This document shows positions 27,201-37,351 of a stretch of 64,000 nucleotides of DNA, piece by piece. This DNA comes from Lactococcus protaetiae (GTDB lineage: Bacteria > Bacillota > Bacilli > Lactobacillales > Streptococcaceae). The position numbers were made by a program, and so were the translations under genes. Under the pieces are notes generated by a model. That model saw only the letters and a program-made list of their open reading frames with translations, searched no databases and had not been told where the DNA came from. The DNA is taken from positions 868,001 to 932,000 of the forward strand of contig NZ_CP041356.1 of the NCBI RefSeq assembly GCF_006965445.1, read 5' to 3'. The stretch's first letter is position 1; every line of letters begins with the position of its first letter.

Positions 27201-28142
27201 TTGAAGAAATTACTCACAACGATAGTCGCTGCAGGTGCCTTGCTTACTTTGGCTGCTTGCTCAACCAATTCATCAGCTAAAAATTCAAAATCAGCTGATA
27301 AGACAGTTACTTTTCATGCCTTAAATGGTGATATCAAAGTCCCAGCAAATCCTAAACGTGTTGCTGTTCAAAATTACCCAGATGAAGTTGCATCTCTTGG
27401 GGGTAATGTTGTCGGAACGGATTCATGGGCATTTCCAAATCCATATTTATCAGAAAATCAAAAGAAAAATATGGTTGATTTAGGTGCTCCAAAGTTCAAT
27501 CTTGAAAAATTGATTGAGCAAAAACCAGACCTTATCATCACTGTGGATAAAGACCAAGTTGCGGATTATGAAAAGATTGCACCTACTGTGCTTGTAAATT
27601 ATCAAAAACTTTCAAGTATGAATAAGTCTTTGGACTATTTTGCCAAATTGCTTAACCGCAAAGATGAAGAAAAAACTTTCCTCAAAGATTTTAAAAAAGC
27701 AGCAGATGCACAGAAAGCAAAATTGGAAAAAGCAGGCGTTACACCATCTAAAAATACGATTTCTCTTCTTGAACTTCAAGGGGATAAAATCTACGCCTTT
27801 GGTGATAACTTTGCACGCGGAGGTCAAACCTTGACGACAGGTTTAGGCTTTAAACAATCAGCTAAAATGGCAGAGCTTTCAAAAGGAATCGGCTATGCTG
27901 AGGTCAATGCAGAAAGCTTGAAGGATTTTGATGCAGATTATATCTTTGTTGACTTTGCGACGGTAGATAAAGCACAATTTACAGCATTGGAAAATAATCC
28001 AAGTTGGAAAAACCTTAAAGCGGTTAAAGAGGGTCACGTTGTGACAATGGATTATAACAAAGTTTATTTCTTTGCTGGTCCAACAGCGACTAAAAAAGAG
28101 CTTCCACTTTATACGGATGCTATCATCAAGGCTACAAAATAA
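27201..28142 (+). CDS. fhuD: Iron-siderophore-binding lipoprotein
   Basis: Class III substrate-binding lipoprotein (313 aa). Lipobox LAAC with Cys20, then a Ser/Asn-rich linker. The ligand domain has PANPKRVAVQNYPDEVASLG, EKLIEQKPDLIITV and GPTATKKELPLY. The start is TTG, the only codon at the right distance from a strong AGGAGG (27190-27195). It lies downstream of fhuG, separated by a family B element that may give it its own promoter. Confidence 0.9.
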   Translation: MKKLLTTIVAAGALLTLAACSTNSSAKNSKSADKTVTFHALNGDIKVPANPKRVAVQNYPDEVASLGGNVVGTDSWAFPNPYLSENQKKNMVDLGAPKFNLEKLIEQKPDLIITVDKDQVADYEKIAPTVLVNYQKLSSMNKSLDYFAKLLNRKDEEKTFLKDFKKAADAQKAKLEKAGVTPSKNTISLLELQGDKIYAFGDNFARGGQTLTTGLGFKQSAKMAELSKGIGYAEVNAESLKDFDADYIFVDFATVDKAQFTALENNPSWKNLKAVKEGHVVTMDYNKVYFFAGPTATKKELPLYTDAIIKATK

Positions 28143-28148
28143 GTTTGG

Positions 28149-28178
28149 AAAAGTGTATAATCATTTTATACACTTTTT
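28149..28178 (+). terminator. Terminator of the fhu operon
   Basis: AAAAGTGTATAA pairs with TTATACACTTTT, then T. It lies between fhuD and the LysR gene. Confidence 0.85.
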
Positions 28179-28210
28179 ATATGTAATAATTATTTATAGG
28201 ACTTATTGAG

Positions 28211-29116
28211 ATGAACATTAAACAACTTAGGTACGTGGTGGCTATCGCCAATACTGGAACTTTTCGAGAGGCTTCGGAACAACTTTTTGTAAGCCAACCG
28301 TCAATGTCAATTGCTGTCAAAGATTTGGAGCAAGAACTGGGTTTTCAGATTTTTGATCGAACAAATACAGGTGCAACATTGACAATTGAGGGTGAGCGTT
28401 TTTATGAACAAGCGCAAACAGTTTTGAGAAATTTTGAATCGTTTGAATCAAAATACTCCAAGCCGAAAGAGTCAGATAAGATTTTTTCTGTGGCAAGTCA
28501 GCACTATGATTTTTTGGCACCAGTGGCAGTGGATTTTGCAAAGAAAAATCCTGAAATCAAAAACTTTAGAATTTTTGAATCCACGACTTATAATATTTTG
28601 CAAGAAGTAGCTCAAGGACATAGCGAACTTGGAGTGGTTTATCTCAACAAACACAATCGCTCAGGGATTGTTCGGATGTTGGACAAATTAGAGTTGGAGT
28701 ACGAGGAAATTTTCTTATCTCAAACACATATTTATATTCGCAAGGGACATCCTTTGGCGGAGCGGGCATCAATCAATGCAAATGATTTGAAACCACTAGA
28801 TAGAGTTCGATTTACTCAGGAAAATGAACAATTTCTCTATTATTCAGAAGATTTAGTTGAAACTTTTGAGAATACATTTATCTATAATGTTACGGATCGC
28901 GCAAGCTTAAATGGAATTTTAGAGCGGACTGATGCTTATGCGACAGGGCTTGGATTTATTGATGATGCGAGTGTGCATAATGTAACTGTTGTACCAATGG
29001 ATGGCGATAATGGAAATAGTTTGATTCTTGTTAAACATCGTGGTCATCTCTTATCCAATGCAGCGAGTTCTTATAAACGAAGCTTAGAAGTTTATTTTGA
29101 GAACTATAAATTTTAG
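28211..29116 (+). CDS. cmbR: LysR-family regulator, CmbR/FhuR type
   Basis: LysR-type transcription activator (301 aa). The N-terminal winged helix reads MNIKQLRYVVAIANTGTFRE and SQPSMSIAVKDLEQELG, followed by FQIFDR. The rest is the periplasmic-binding-like effector domain. It closely matches L. lactis FhuR, later renamed CmbR, which lies behind fhuCBGD and activates cysteine/methionine genes with O-acetylserine as effector. The same position here supports the match, so the true regulon is more likely sulfur metabolism than iron. It has its own start after the fhu terminator. Confidence 0.85.
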   Translation: MNIKQLRYVVAIANTGTFREASEQLFVSQPSMSIAVKDLEQELGFQIFDRTNTGATLTIEGERFYEQAQTVLRNFESFESKYSKPKESDKIFSVASQHYDFLAPVAVDFAKKNPEIKNFRIFESTTYNILQEVAQGHSELGVVYLNKHNRSGIVRMLDKLELEYEEIFLSQTHIYIRKGHPLAERASINANDLKPLDRVRFTQENEQFLYYSEDLVETFENTFIYNVTDRASLNGILERTDAYATGLGFIDDASVHNVTVVPMDGDNGNSLILVKHRGHLLSNAASSYKRSLEVYFENYKF

Positions 29117-29143
29117 TGAATTATTTATCTTCGCTAAGAACTA

Positions 29144-29476
29144 ATGAAGTCAAGACTTATTCAGTGGGAGTTTCGACTCACCACTGAATTTAAGGTACAA
29201 CCTCACATCAAAGATATGAGGTCACCTTGTCCAAGAAGCCTAGGCGCTAAAAGCGCCAACGCCCTATGGCAGTCGGACGAAATTCAAAGATTGCCATTCC
29301 GACTAGGTGCTTCTGCACCGTAGCGAGGATGGACAGCGTAGCGCAGCGGAGATAGTGCTGCTTTATCTCCGACCTAAGAGGTCGGAGTATTGCGATTGCG
29401 ACTAGCCACTTTAGTGGCATAGCGAGCATCGACAGCGGAGTCGTAAGGCGGAGATAGCACGCACTTGTTTTGACAA
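29144..29476 (+). repeat. Family A mosaic repeat, copy 4 (three added cassettes)
   Basis: Left end AAGTCAAGACTT and CAGTGGGAG hairpin, then the cassette ACAACCTCACATCAAAG...CCCTATGGCA, then GACTAGGTGCTTCTGCACCG, then the CTCCGACC/GGTCGGAG hairpin, then GACTAGCCACTTTAGTGGC, and the right end TAGCACGCACTTG. It lies between the LysR gene and gpmA. Confidence 0.85.
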
Positions 29477-29485
29477 ATGAGATTA

Positions 29486-29592
29486 AAAAGTTCTGTCAGT
29501 TTAATGCGATTACAATGAGCATTGAATTGGCGAATAAAAGACTTATCAGCATAGCTGATAAATCTGTCAGCATACTGACAGAACTTTTATTT
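29486..29592 (+). repeat. Family C transcript-end repeat with CTGTCAG arms (copy a)
   Basis: AAAAGTTCTGTCAG at the left pairs with CTGACAGAACTTTT at the right. Inside are a TTTAATGC...GCATTGAA hairpin, the block GGCGAATAAAAGACTTATCAGC, and a CTGTCAGCATACTGACAG stem. Probably a terminator. Confidence 0.75.
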
Positions 29593-29735
29593 AATAAATT
29601 AGAGTTTTGTCAGTGAATAAAAGGGCTTACAGAAAATCAGGGCTAGAAAAAAAGTAGAAATTGTAGTAAAATTATCTTTGTAAATAAGCGAACAAAAGCT
29701 CGCTTAAACTCAAATAAAATAAATGGAGAAAAATC

Positions 29736-30437
29736 ATGCCAAAATTAGTATTTGCACGTCATGGTGAATCTGAATGGAATCTTGCTAACCTTTTCACAGG
29801 TTGGGCTGATGTTGACCTTTCTGAAAACGGAACACAACAAGCAATTGATGCAGGTAAATTGATTAAAGAAGCAGGTATCGAGTTTGATATTGCTTACACT
29901 TCAGTATTAAAACGTGCGATTAAGACAACTAACCTTGCACTTGAATATTCTGACCAACTTTGGGTACCAGTTGTTAAATCATGGCGCTTAAATGAACGCC
30001 ACTATGGTGGTTTGACAGGATTGAACAAAGCTGATGCTGCTGCAAAACATGGTGACGAACAAGTTCATATCTGGCGTCGTTCATATGATGTATTGCCACC
30101 TGCGATGGATCATGATGATAAATACACTGCTCATGGTGACCGTCGTTATGCTGGTCTTGAAGACTCATTGATTCCTGATGCAGAAAACCTCAAAGTTACT
30201 TTGGAACGCGCGCTTCCATTTTGGGAAGACCAAATCGCTCCAGCTTTGAAAGAAGGTAAAAATGTCTTTGTTGGTGCGCATGGTAACTCAATTCGCGCTC
30301 TCGTTAAACAAATCAAAAAACTTTCAGATGATGAAATCATGGATGTTGAAATTCCTAATTTCCCACCACTCGTGTTCGAATTTGATGATAATTTGAATGT
30401 TACATCCGAATACTATTTGGCACCAAAACAAGCTTAA
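29736..30437 (+). CDS. gpmA: 2,3-bisphosphoglycerate-dependent phosphoglycerate mutase
   Basis: Glycolytic interconversion of 3- and 2-phosphoglycerate (233 aa, cytoplasmic). The phosphorylated His is in ARHGESEWN at the N-terminus; [14 protein letters not shown] and [10 protein letters not shown] supply the second catalytic His and the phosphate pocket. TGGAGAA precedes the ATG. A six-bp hairpin (AAGCGA/TCGCTT) lies in the leader, and TAAAAT at 29667-29672 may be the -10. Codon use is that of a highly expressed gene, and no TGTCAGT words were seen inside. Confidence 0.96.
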   Translation: MPKLVFARHGESEWNLANLFTGWADVDLSENGTQQAIDAGKLIKEAGIEFDIAYTSVLKRAIKTTNLALEYSDQLWVPVVKSWRLNERHYGGLTGLNKADAAAKHGDEQVHIWRRSYDVLPPAMDHDDKYTAHGDRRYAGLEDSLIPDAENLKVTLERALPFWEDQIAPALKEGKNVFVGAHGNSIRALVKQIKKLSDDEIMDVEIPNFPPLVFEFDDNLNVTSEYYLAPKQA

Positions 30438-30463
30438 AGGCTTGGATAAAGTCTGTCAAAAGG

Positions 30464-30632
30464 AGTTGTCAGTTCAATACGATTACTATAAGCATTGAAT
30501 CGGCGGATAAAAGCTTTATCAACGGAGTTGAAAAAGCTGTCAGTTCAATGCGATTAACGTGAGCATTGAATCGGCGGATAAAAGCTTTATCAACGGAGTT
30601 GAAAAAGCTGTCAGTATACTGACAGCTTTTTT
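30464..30632 (+). repeat. Family C repeat, two tandem units plus terminator (copy b)
   Basis: Two direct copies of about 72 bases (30465-30537 and 30538-30608), each with a TTCAATRC...GCATTGAA hairpin and CGGCGGATAAAAGCTTTATC. They are closed by the terminator AAAGCTGTCAGTATACTGACAGCTTT (30604-30630). Downstream of gpmA. Confidence 0.85.
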
Positions 30633-30979
30633 GTTATTTGAATCGGACAAATGAGTTTGCATTTTAATTGAAAAAAACAAAAGACTTGTATAAACTAGGA
30701 TTATATCAGCGGTATTTGGTAAGAGATTTGAATGCTAAAATTGGCTACAGTGCTGATTTATCATTACTTTTTTCAATGGATTATCTATCATCAAAAATTG
30801 TAAGGAAAAGTTTTTATAAATGTGGTAAAATATGTAAGTATAATTTTAAAGAAAATTGATAAGGGATAGAGTTGTTCCAAAGATCATCTTGCTCTTGCTT
30901 GAACTGTTCTGAGCAAAAAGTGAAAAAAACTGATAAATAAAGTAGAGATGAGGAACACATCAAATGTATCGGAGTGCAA
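30633..30979 (+). other. Gene-poor stretch before pbp2B
   Basis: Holds only the pbp2B leader and a 63-codon TTG-initiated frame (30668-30859) with no ribosome site. TAAAAT at about 30825 may be a -10. Nothing else recognised. Confidence 0.4.
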
Positions 30980-33138
30980 ATGCCAACGAATAGAAGAAAA
31001 AACGACAAGAATGAAAGTGTAAATAAAGAAAAGAAAACGATGAAACATCCAGCAAAGTCAATTCCTGCTCGGGTGAATATTTTGTTTTTTGTGATTTTTA
31101 TTCTTTTCATGATTTTGATTGCAAAACTTTTTAATATGCAAGTGTTAAACTCACATTTTTATGCGGATAAGATTGTTAATTCGGGGTCGAATGTTCAGAT
31201 TATTGAAGGGCGCCGCGGGGAAATATCTATGATGCGACAGGTAAGCCCTTGGCAACGACTACTCCTGTTCAAGCTGTTGAGTTTACTCGTGGACAAAATA
31301 CAACGGCTGAGGAGATGCGACAAGTTGCTGACCGTTTGGCAACGATTCTCCCAAGTACCATTGATGCAGGGAATCTGACTACTCGTGATAAAAAAGACTA
31401 TTTTCTCGCAGATACAAAAAATCTTGATAAAATCGCAAATAGCTTGACTGAGAAAGAAAAAACGGATAAGCAAGGGAATGACTTATCTGGTTCGGAAATC
31501 TACGATGTTGAGTTGACCAAAGTCAAAGATAGTGATATTAATTTTACCCCACAACAAACTTTTGCAGCGAAATTATTCAAAGAGATGAATGGTACAACGA
31601 CTTTTAATACCACAATGATTGCTGCAGGAGATATTACCCCAGAGCAACAGGCCAATATTGCCGAACACGAAAGTAGTTTACCAGGGATTAGCATCGGAAC
31701 TTCTTGGACCCGCACTTACGCTCAAAATGCGCTCACTCCTCTAATGGGTGGTGTGACTAGTGAAAAACAAGGTATTCCAGCGGATGACCTTGATAAATAT
31801 TTGAAAAAAGGCTATCAACGAAATGACCGAGTGGGTGTCGCTTTTCTAGAAAAAGCTTATGAAAGTGATTTGCAAGGGACGCATAATATCAGTAAGGTTG
31901 AAATTGATAAAAATGGCAATGTGTCAGGGACAAAGACAGTTCAGCAAGGAAAACGTGGCGATGATTTGAAATTGACGATTAATTTGGATTTCCAAAACAA
32001 AGTAAACAATATCGTCAAAACCCAGCTTGACCAACTGATACAACAAGGTTTTGGTGAGTACAACAAGGGAGCTTATGCAGTAGTATTGAATGTTAAAACT
32101 GGTGCGGTGCTTGCCTTATCAGGATATCAAAGAGATCCAAGTACAGGTAAAATAACAGAGGACACGCTTGGAACTTTCCAATCTGTCTTTACCCCAGGGT
32201 CTGTCGTGAAGATGGGGACATTGACGGCGGCATGGAACGCAGGTGTGATTTCAGGCAATGCAACTCAAACAGCACAAGCTATTCAATTCCAAGGTTCAAA
32301 CCCTATTCTTGACTGGTGGGGAAGCAACGGAGCTGAAAATCCGATGGTACTCACTGCTGTGCAAGCATTGCAATATTCATCAAATACTTATATGGTTCAG
32401 CTTGCAATGAAAATGCTTGGTGACCCATATGTCAAATCTGGTCAAACACTGGATGATACCGACCGAGTGAAAGTTTATAATGAGCTGCGTAAAGCCTATG
32501 CCTCTTACGGTTTGGGGACATCAACAGGGCTTGATATTTCGGGAGAATCACAGGGGTACATTCCTGCGGCGGATTCAAAAGAAGCAACAGGTTCAAATCT
32601 TTTGATGGAAGCATTTGGTCAGTATGACAACTATACACCACTACAACTTGCCGTTTATGCAGCAACATTGGGAAATAACGGGACACGTCTTGCTCCTCAT
32701 CTTGTTCAAGGTGTCTACGAAGGAGATACCAATGGTGGTCTAGGTGGCTTAGTGAAGAATATTACGCCTAAAATCATGGATAAAGTGAATATTACGCCAG
32801 ATAATTTGGACGTTTTGCATCAAGGGATGTATCAAGTTGTTCACGGAACAGATGGATTGACGACAGGTCGAGGAATGAGTGAAGGAACGAATGTTTCTAT
32901 CTCAGCTAAGACAGGGACGTCAGAAACATCATTCCAACTTCCAAATGGAACATGGACCAATCTGACTGCAAACAATGCGGTAGCTTTTGCTCCTACAGAT
33001 GACCCACAGATTGCGATTGGTGTCGTTATCCCAAATAACACAGAAAATAATGCAAGTAATGGAACAAAGGCGAACCAAAATATAGTCACTCAAATCACAA
33101 ATCTTTACTATTCCAATGCAGCATATCAAAAAGAATGA
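30980..33138 (+). CDS. pbp2B: Class B penicillin-binding protein 2B (apparent frameshift)
   Basis: Septal or peripheral transpeptidase (about 719 aa if intact), with an N-terminal membrane helix near residues 35-55 (ILFFVIFILFMILIAKLFNM) and outside domains. Active-site motifs: SVVK (about 406), SSN (about 466), KTG (about 643). The frame breaks at 31208-31210: GGG gives EGRRGEIS, while one more G gives EGAPRGNIYDATGKPLA, the canonical class B segment. The gene is essential in relatives, so a sequence error is likely. Start at ATG 30980 with GGAG five bases before. It heads the conserved pbp2B-recR-ddl-murF cluster. Confidence 0.9.
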
Positions 33139-33316
33139 AGTCAAGACTTATTCAGCGGGAGTTTCGTAAAACAGTTGTCCATTTTCTCTAGTCGCTTCAG
33201 CGACTAGAGAAAATGGACAACTCGCCACTGAATTTAGTCGGACGAAATTCAAAGCTTAGTGCTGCTTTATCTCCGACCTAAGAGGTCGGAGTATTAGCAC
33301 GCACTTGTTTTGATAA
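33135..33316 (+). repeat. Family A mosaic repeat, copy 5
   Basis: Simple form like copy 1. Its apical cassette is a perfect hairpin (CATTTTCTCTAGTCGC pairing with GCGACTAGAGAAAATG). It starts inside the pbp2B stop and ends 14 bases before the recR ATG. Confidence 0.88.
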
Positions 33317-33330
33317 AGAATTGAGGAGAA

Positions 33331-33927
33331 ATGTACTATCCAGAACCTATAGCAAAGCTGATTGAATCGTTTTCTAAATTACCTGGAATTGGGCAGAAAA
33401 CGGCGACAAGGTTAGCTTTTCATACCATTGGCATGGATGACCAAGATGTCAATGAATTTGCTAAAAATTTGCTATCTGCAAAGCGTGATTTACGTTTTTG
33501 CTCAATTTGTGGCAATTTGACTGAAACTGACCCTTGTGGAATTTGTACGGACACCACTCGTGACAAATCTACCATTCTAGTAGTAGAAGAGTCTAAAGAT
33601 GTGTTAGCAATGGAAAAAATCAGAGAATATCGTGGACTTTACCATGTGTTACATGGGACTATTTCGCCGATGAATGGAATTAGTCCTGATGAGATTAATG
33701 TAAAATCGCTCATTACCAGGTTGATGGATAGTAGTGTTTCAGAAGTTATTATTGCGACAAATGCAACTTCTGATGGCGAAGCGACGGCGATGTATTTAGC
33801 GAGAATGATTAAGCCAGCAGGGATAAAAGTGACACGATTGGCGCGTGGTTTAGCGGTTGGCTCTGATATTGAGTACGCCGATGAGGTAACGCTGTCCAAA
33901 GCTGTCGAAAATCGTATGGAGATATGA
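33331..33927 (+). CDS. recR: Recombination mediator RecR
   Basis: RecFOR-pathway recombination and repair protein (198 aa). Helix-hairpin-helix [14 protein letters not shown], four-Cys zinc finger [16 protein letters not shown], Toprim domain from [16 protein letters not shown], and C-terminal [26 protein letters not shown] is very close (two to four bases) to the ATG. Second gene of the pbp2B-recR-ddl-murF cluster. Confidence 0.96.
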   Translation: MYYPEPIAKLIESFSKLPGIGQKTATRLAFHTIGMDDQDVNEFAKNLLSAKRDLRFCSICGNLTETDPCGICTDTTRDKSTILVVEESKDVLAMEKIREYRGLYHVLHGTISPMNGISPDEINVKSLITRLMDSSVSEVIIATNATSDGEATAMYLARMIKPAGIKVTRLARGLAVGSDIEYADEVTLSKAVENRMEI

Positions 33928-33980
33928 TTTTTAACTAAAGCATATATTTTATCACTGAAAAAACAGACGGTCAGTGATAA

Positions 33981-34371
33981 AATGAAGTCAGGACTTATTT
34001 AGAGGGAGATAAAACTCCCTCTAGATTTAGGGTACAACCTCTAGGTGTAACGACTAAGCGACCTGTACGCAGCTAAAGCTGCAACAGTCTGCCTAACATC
34101 TTCGATATGAGGATTGTCCCAGAAGCCTAAGTGTTTGTTGCGCTGTGCTGTCCACACCTAGCTACGATGCCACGTGCTTTGCACGCCATTCTGCGAACGT
34201 TATACGCAACTTCGTTGCTCCGCTGTCCTTTTGCTTAGGGGCTAAAGGCAAAGCCACAAGTTGAGTCGCAAAGCGCTAACACCTTAGGGTAGTCGGACGA
34301 AAGTCGAAGAGAGTGTGGTTTCATTTCCACCCTGAAAAGCTGGAAATGTTAGCATACACTTACTTTGATAA
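33981..34371 (+). repeat. Family A mosaic repeat, copy 6 (long, divergent cassettes)
   Basis: Left end AAGTCAGGACTT, an AGAGGGAG/CTCCCTCT hairpin, the cassette ACAACCTCTAGGTGTAACG, hairpin tokens GTGCTTTGCAC, GTTCTGCGAAC-like and GCAACTTCGTTGC, a CCCTGAAAAGCTGG core and the right end TTAGCATACACTTAC. Between recR and ddl. Confidence 0.82.
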
Positions 34372-34513
34372 ACAAGGACAATGAATTTTTATCGTTGGCC
34401 ATTTTCTGTTCGCCTCAGAGGCTGAGCGAGGATGGACGAATAAGTTATAATAGCAAAAGAGACGTTTGTCAGTATACTGACAGGATTGTCAATGATTACA
34501 GGAGTTAAGAGAG

Positions 34514-35566
34514 ATGATGTCAAAAGAAACTTTAATTTTACTTTATGGTGGTCGAAGTGCAGAGCGTGAGGTTTCTGTTTTGTCGGCTGAAAGCGTGATG
34601 CGTGCGGTAAATTATGACCGATTTAATGTTAAAACATACTTCATCACAAAGTCTGGTGATTTCATCAAAACGCAAGAATTCACAGCGTTACCTGCTACTG
34701 ACGAAAAATTGATGACTAATGACAGCGTTGTGTGGAATGACAAGATTGCGCCGTCAGCGATTTATGAAACAGATGCTATTGTTTTTCCTGTGCTACATGG
34801 ACCAATGGGAGAAGATGGCTCTATTCAGGGCTTTTTAGAGATTTTGAAATTGGCTTATGTTGGCCCAAATATTTTGTCGGCAAGTAGTACAATGGATAAA
34901 TTATTGGCAAAACACGTCTTTGAGTCTGTCGGAGTTCCTCAAGTTCCTTATGTCGCTGCATTTGCAGATGAAAATCAAGCTGAGATTGCTGAAGAAGTTG
35001 TCGAAAAACTTCAATTTCCAGTCTTTGTAAAACCAGCAAATATGGGCTCAAGTGTCGGAATTAGTAAGGTTGAAGATTTGACAGAACTAGCGCGTGCGCT
35101 GACAGAAGCTTATAAGTATGATAATCGCGTTGTGATTGAACAAGGTGTGGATGCTCGTGAAATTGAGTGTGCCGTCCTTGGGAATGGTGGCGAAATTTCA
35201 GCAACTCTGCCAGGCGAAGTTGTAAAAGATGTCGCTTTTTACGATTATAATTCTAAATATATTGATAATAAAATTCAGATGGATATTCCAGCGCACATTG
35301 CGCCAAAGCTTGCTGAACAAATTCAAACTTATGCGATTAAAGCGTATAAAGCGGTCAATGGTACAGGATTATCACGTTGCGATTTTTTTGTAACAGCAGA
35401 TGGAAGATTGTATCTCAACGAAATTAACGCTATTCCAGGATTTACGCAGTGGTCAATGTATCCATTACTCTGGGAAAACATGGGCTTGAGCTATTCAGCT
35501 TTGATTGAAAAACTTGTCGATTTGGCAAAATCTGCCTTTGAAACCCGAGAAAAACACCTTTTGTAA
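34514..35566 (+). CDS. ddl: D-alanine--D-alanine ligase
   Basis: ATP-grasp enzyme that makes the D-Ala-D-Ala dipeptide for peptidoglycan (350 aa). Motifs: [61 protein letters not shown]. The omega-loop reads YDYNSKYID with Tyr, the residue linked to D-Ala-D-Ala (vancomycin-sensitive) rather than D-Ala-D-Lac ligases. Two adjacent ATG codons; AGGAG lies 9-12 bases upstream. A TTGTCAGTATACTGACAGG palindrome precedes it at 34470-34488. Confidence 0.96.
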   Translation: MMSKETLILLYGGRSAEREVSVLSAESVMRAVNYDRFNVKTYFITKSGDFIKTQEFTALPATDEKLMTNDSVVWNDKIAPSAIYETDAIVFPVLHGPMGEDGSIQGFLEILKLAYVGPNILSASSTMDKLLAKHVFESVGVPQVPYVAAFADENQAEIAEEVVEKLQFPVFVKPANMGSSVGISKVEDLTELARALTEAYKYDNRVVIEQGVDAREIECAVLGNGGEISATLPGEVVKDVAFYDYNSKYIDNKIQMDIPAHIAPKLAEQIQTYAIKAYKAVNGTGLSRCDFFVTADGRLYLNEINAIPGFTQWSMYPLLWENMGLSYSALIEKLVDLAKSAFETREKHLL

Positions 35567-35569
35567 GAT

Positions 35570-36076
35570 TTGAAGTGATTACTTCATCTCCTACTGATGT
35601 TAGGGCACAATCCCACATCAAAGATATGAGGTCACACCTCCGCTTCACTTCGTTATCCATTCGCTCTATCTCCGCTTTGCTCCGCTGTCGATTTCACTAA
35701 CCGACTAAAGTCGGAAGTTCAAATCGCAATCAACTAAAGTCGCAAGGCGAAGTGGTCTTGTCCCTGAAGTCTAAGCGCTATCTCCGCCCTTTGGGCTACG
35801 CTGTCCATCCTCGCTACGGTGCTACGTGCTTCGCACGCCGTTCTGCGAACGGTCTATGCAACTTCGTTGCGCCGCTGTCCGTTTGCTTAACTGCTAAAGC
35901 AGTAAGAGCAAAAGGCAAAGCACCTAGTCGGAGTGGCAACTCCCCACCTCTTTAGGTGGAGGGATAAGCAGCACTAAACTTTGTTTTCGTTCTACTGCCC
36001 TAGGGTCTTCTCGACTTGTGGCTTTAGCCACTTAGCAAGAGTGGACAGCGTAGCTCAAAGGGCGGAGATAGGGTTA
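35570..36076. repeat. Family A mosaic repeat, copy 7 (composite with opposed modules)
   Basis: It starts as a plus-strand copy (GAAGTGATTACTTC, then ACAATCCCACATCAAAG). The middle (about 35760-36010) reads as a minus-strand copy: CCACCTCTTTAGGTGG hairpin, AAGCAGCACTAAACTTTG and CTACTGCCCTAGGGTCTT. Hairpin tokens include TGCTTCGCA, GTTCTGCGAAC, GCAACTTCGTTGC and CTGCTAAAGCAG. No gene inside; the open frame at 35752-35955 is an artefact of repeat sequence. Confidence 0.82.
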
Positions 36077-36192
36077 AAAAGCTGTCATAAAAGTCTGTCA
36101 GTTCAATGCGATTACGGTGAGCGTTGAATCGGCGAATGGAGGACTTATCAGCACAGCTGAGAAGTCTGTCAGTATACTGACAGGCTTTTTTT
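36077..36192 (+). repeat. Family C transcript-end repeat (copy c)
   Basis: Same order as copies a and b: CTGTCAGTTCAATGCG, hairpin, GGCGAATGGAGGACTTATC, then CTGTCAGTATACTGACAG and seven T. Ends the ddl-side transcript. Confidence 0.8.
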
Positions 36193-36214
36193 GTTGAAAA
36201 ATTCGTGAAAATCG

Positions 36215-36257
36215 CACTAGTGTACACTAGTGAAGGAGTTCTTGACAGAACTCCTTC
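36215..36257 (+). promoter_or_regulatory. Perfect 18-bp palindrome and adjacent hairpin before the AraC gene
   Basis: CACTAGTGTACACTAGTG (36215-36232) is a perfect palindrome. It is joined to a ten-bp hairpin GAAGGAGTTCT/AGAACTCCTTC whose loop carries TTGACA (36242-36247). Likely operator and promoter region of the AraC-type regulator; the -10 is unclear. Confidence 0.6.
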
Positions 36258-36285
36258 ATCAATTAATTGAATAGAGGTTTAAAGC

Positions 36286-37257
36286 GTGCAAAGTGAGTTG
36301 GAGAATATTTATCATTCAAAGATAAACAATCTGAATTTTTTGTTAGTGGATATTGCTTATCGTAAACCCCATTTGCACTTTGATATGGAAGTATCGTTTG
36401 TCCTTGAGGGAAAAGGAAAAATTAGAACTCAAGAACAAGAATTTACTATTCAAGCAGGGCAGGGCATTATTTTTAATAGTTGCCAGATTCATGAGTTTAT
36501 CTCAGAACAAGCGATGAAAGTCTTGGTCGTGCAGTTTAGTACAACAATCCTTGAGATTATTTTTCCTCAGTTGGATCGGACAAACTTTGAAAGCCGACCC
36601 TTTGATTTGGAGAATAATCCTGAAGTCCTTTATTTTATTCTTCAAGCAGCTCTGAGTTATTTTGAAGAAGGGACGCATTCTCCGTTGCGCGTGCATGGTT
36701 ACACCTCGTTGGTTCTGGATGGGCTGATGGAAATCTGCAATTACGACATTCTCAGTGCAGCCCAACAAAATAAATTGATGGACTTACAAGAGCGTATCCA
36801 GCGGATTTCTTCGTACATCCATGAACACTACACCAGCAAGATTTCACTAGATGATTTAGCGACACGTGAAGGATTTTCTCGGACTTATTTTAGTCACTTT
36901 TTTAAAAATAATTTTGGTATCACTTTTAAAGAGTACTTGGATAACTTACGCTGTGAAAAAGCACGAACTCTTCTTGCATCGACGAATGAAAATCTGCTCA
37001 CAATTTCCTATATTTGTGGTTTTTCTGACATCAGGACATTGAATAATGCATTCTCTAAATGCTATGGTGTTTCTCCAAGAGATTATCGGAGAAACAATTT
37101 GAACTCATCAGTTAACCTAAAAATGTCTTTTAACCAAGATGAGATTGACAACCAAAAAATGTATGACGATAAGGAAAGTTTCGACTTGCTCCAAGATTAT
37201 TTAGAAGCACGATTTACAAATTTTAGACTTAATAGCACCACACTACATCATCAATGA
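36286..37257 (+). CDS. AraC-family transcriptional regulator with cupin sensor
   Basis: A 323-aa regulator. Residues about 20-105 form a cupin sensor (HFDMEVSFVLEGKGKIRTQ, QAGQGIIFNSCQIHEF). Residues about 165-265 form the double HTH, with ISLDDLATREGFSRTYFSHF and ISYICGFSDIRTLNNAFSKC followed by YGVSPRDYRR. The start is GTG, with AGAGG nine bases upstream. Usually such proteins control sugar use, but no sugar genes are beside it. It sits between ddl and murF, breaking a cluster that is continuous in many streptococci. Confidence 0.9.
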   Translation: MQSELENIYHSKINNLNFLLVDIAYRKPHLHFDMEVSFVLEGKGKIRTQEQEFTIQAGQGIIFNSCQIHEFISEQAMKVLVVQFSTTILEIIFPQLDRTNFESRPFDLENNPEVLYFILQAALSYFEEGTHSPLRVHGYTSLVLDGLMEICNYDILSAAQQNKLMDLQERIQRISSYIHEHYTSKISLDDLATREGFSRTYFSHFFKNNFGITFKEYLDNLRCEKARTLLASTNENLLTISYICGFSDIRTLNNAFSKCYGVSPRDYRRNNLNSSVNLKMSFNQDEIDNQKMYDDKESFDLLQDYLEARFTNFRLNSTTLHHQ

Positions 37258-37336
37258 AAGCCGTAAGTAGCCGAAAAGCAGTAGAATACTGACAGGAACT
37301 GGCAACTATTGTCGCCTTTTTTGTCAGTAAAAATGC

Positions 37337-37342
37337 TATAAT
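37337..37342 (+). promoter_or_regulatory. Extended -10 promoter of murF
   Basis: TGCTATAAT, with nine bases to the murF ATG and no Shine-Dalgarno sequence, so the leader is at most a few bases. TACTGACA/TGTCAGTA arms (37284-37330) frame the upstream region. Confidence 0.5.
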
Positions 37343-37351
37343 GAAACTACT

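Noticed and set aside
30668..30859. 63-codon frame after gpmA
   Set aside because: TTG start with no ribosome site and no recognisable similarity.
35752..35955. Open frame encoding RPLGYAVHPRYGATCFARRS-like peptide, also seen on the minus strand at 57679-57945
   Set aside because: Both lie wholly inside family A repeats and are translations of the hairpin tokens. No ribosome site and no independent support.
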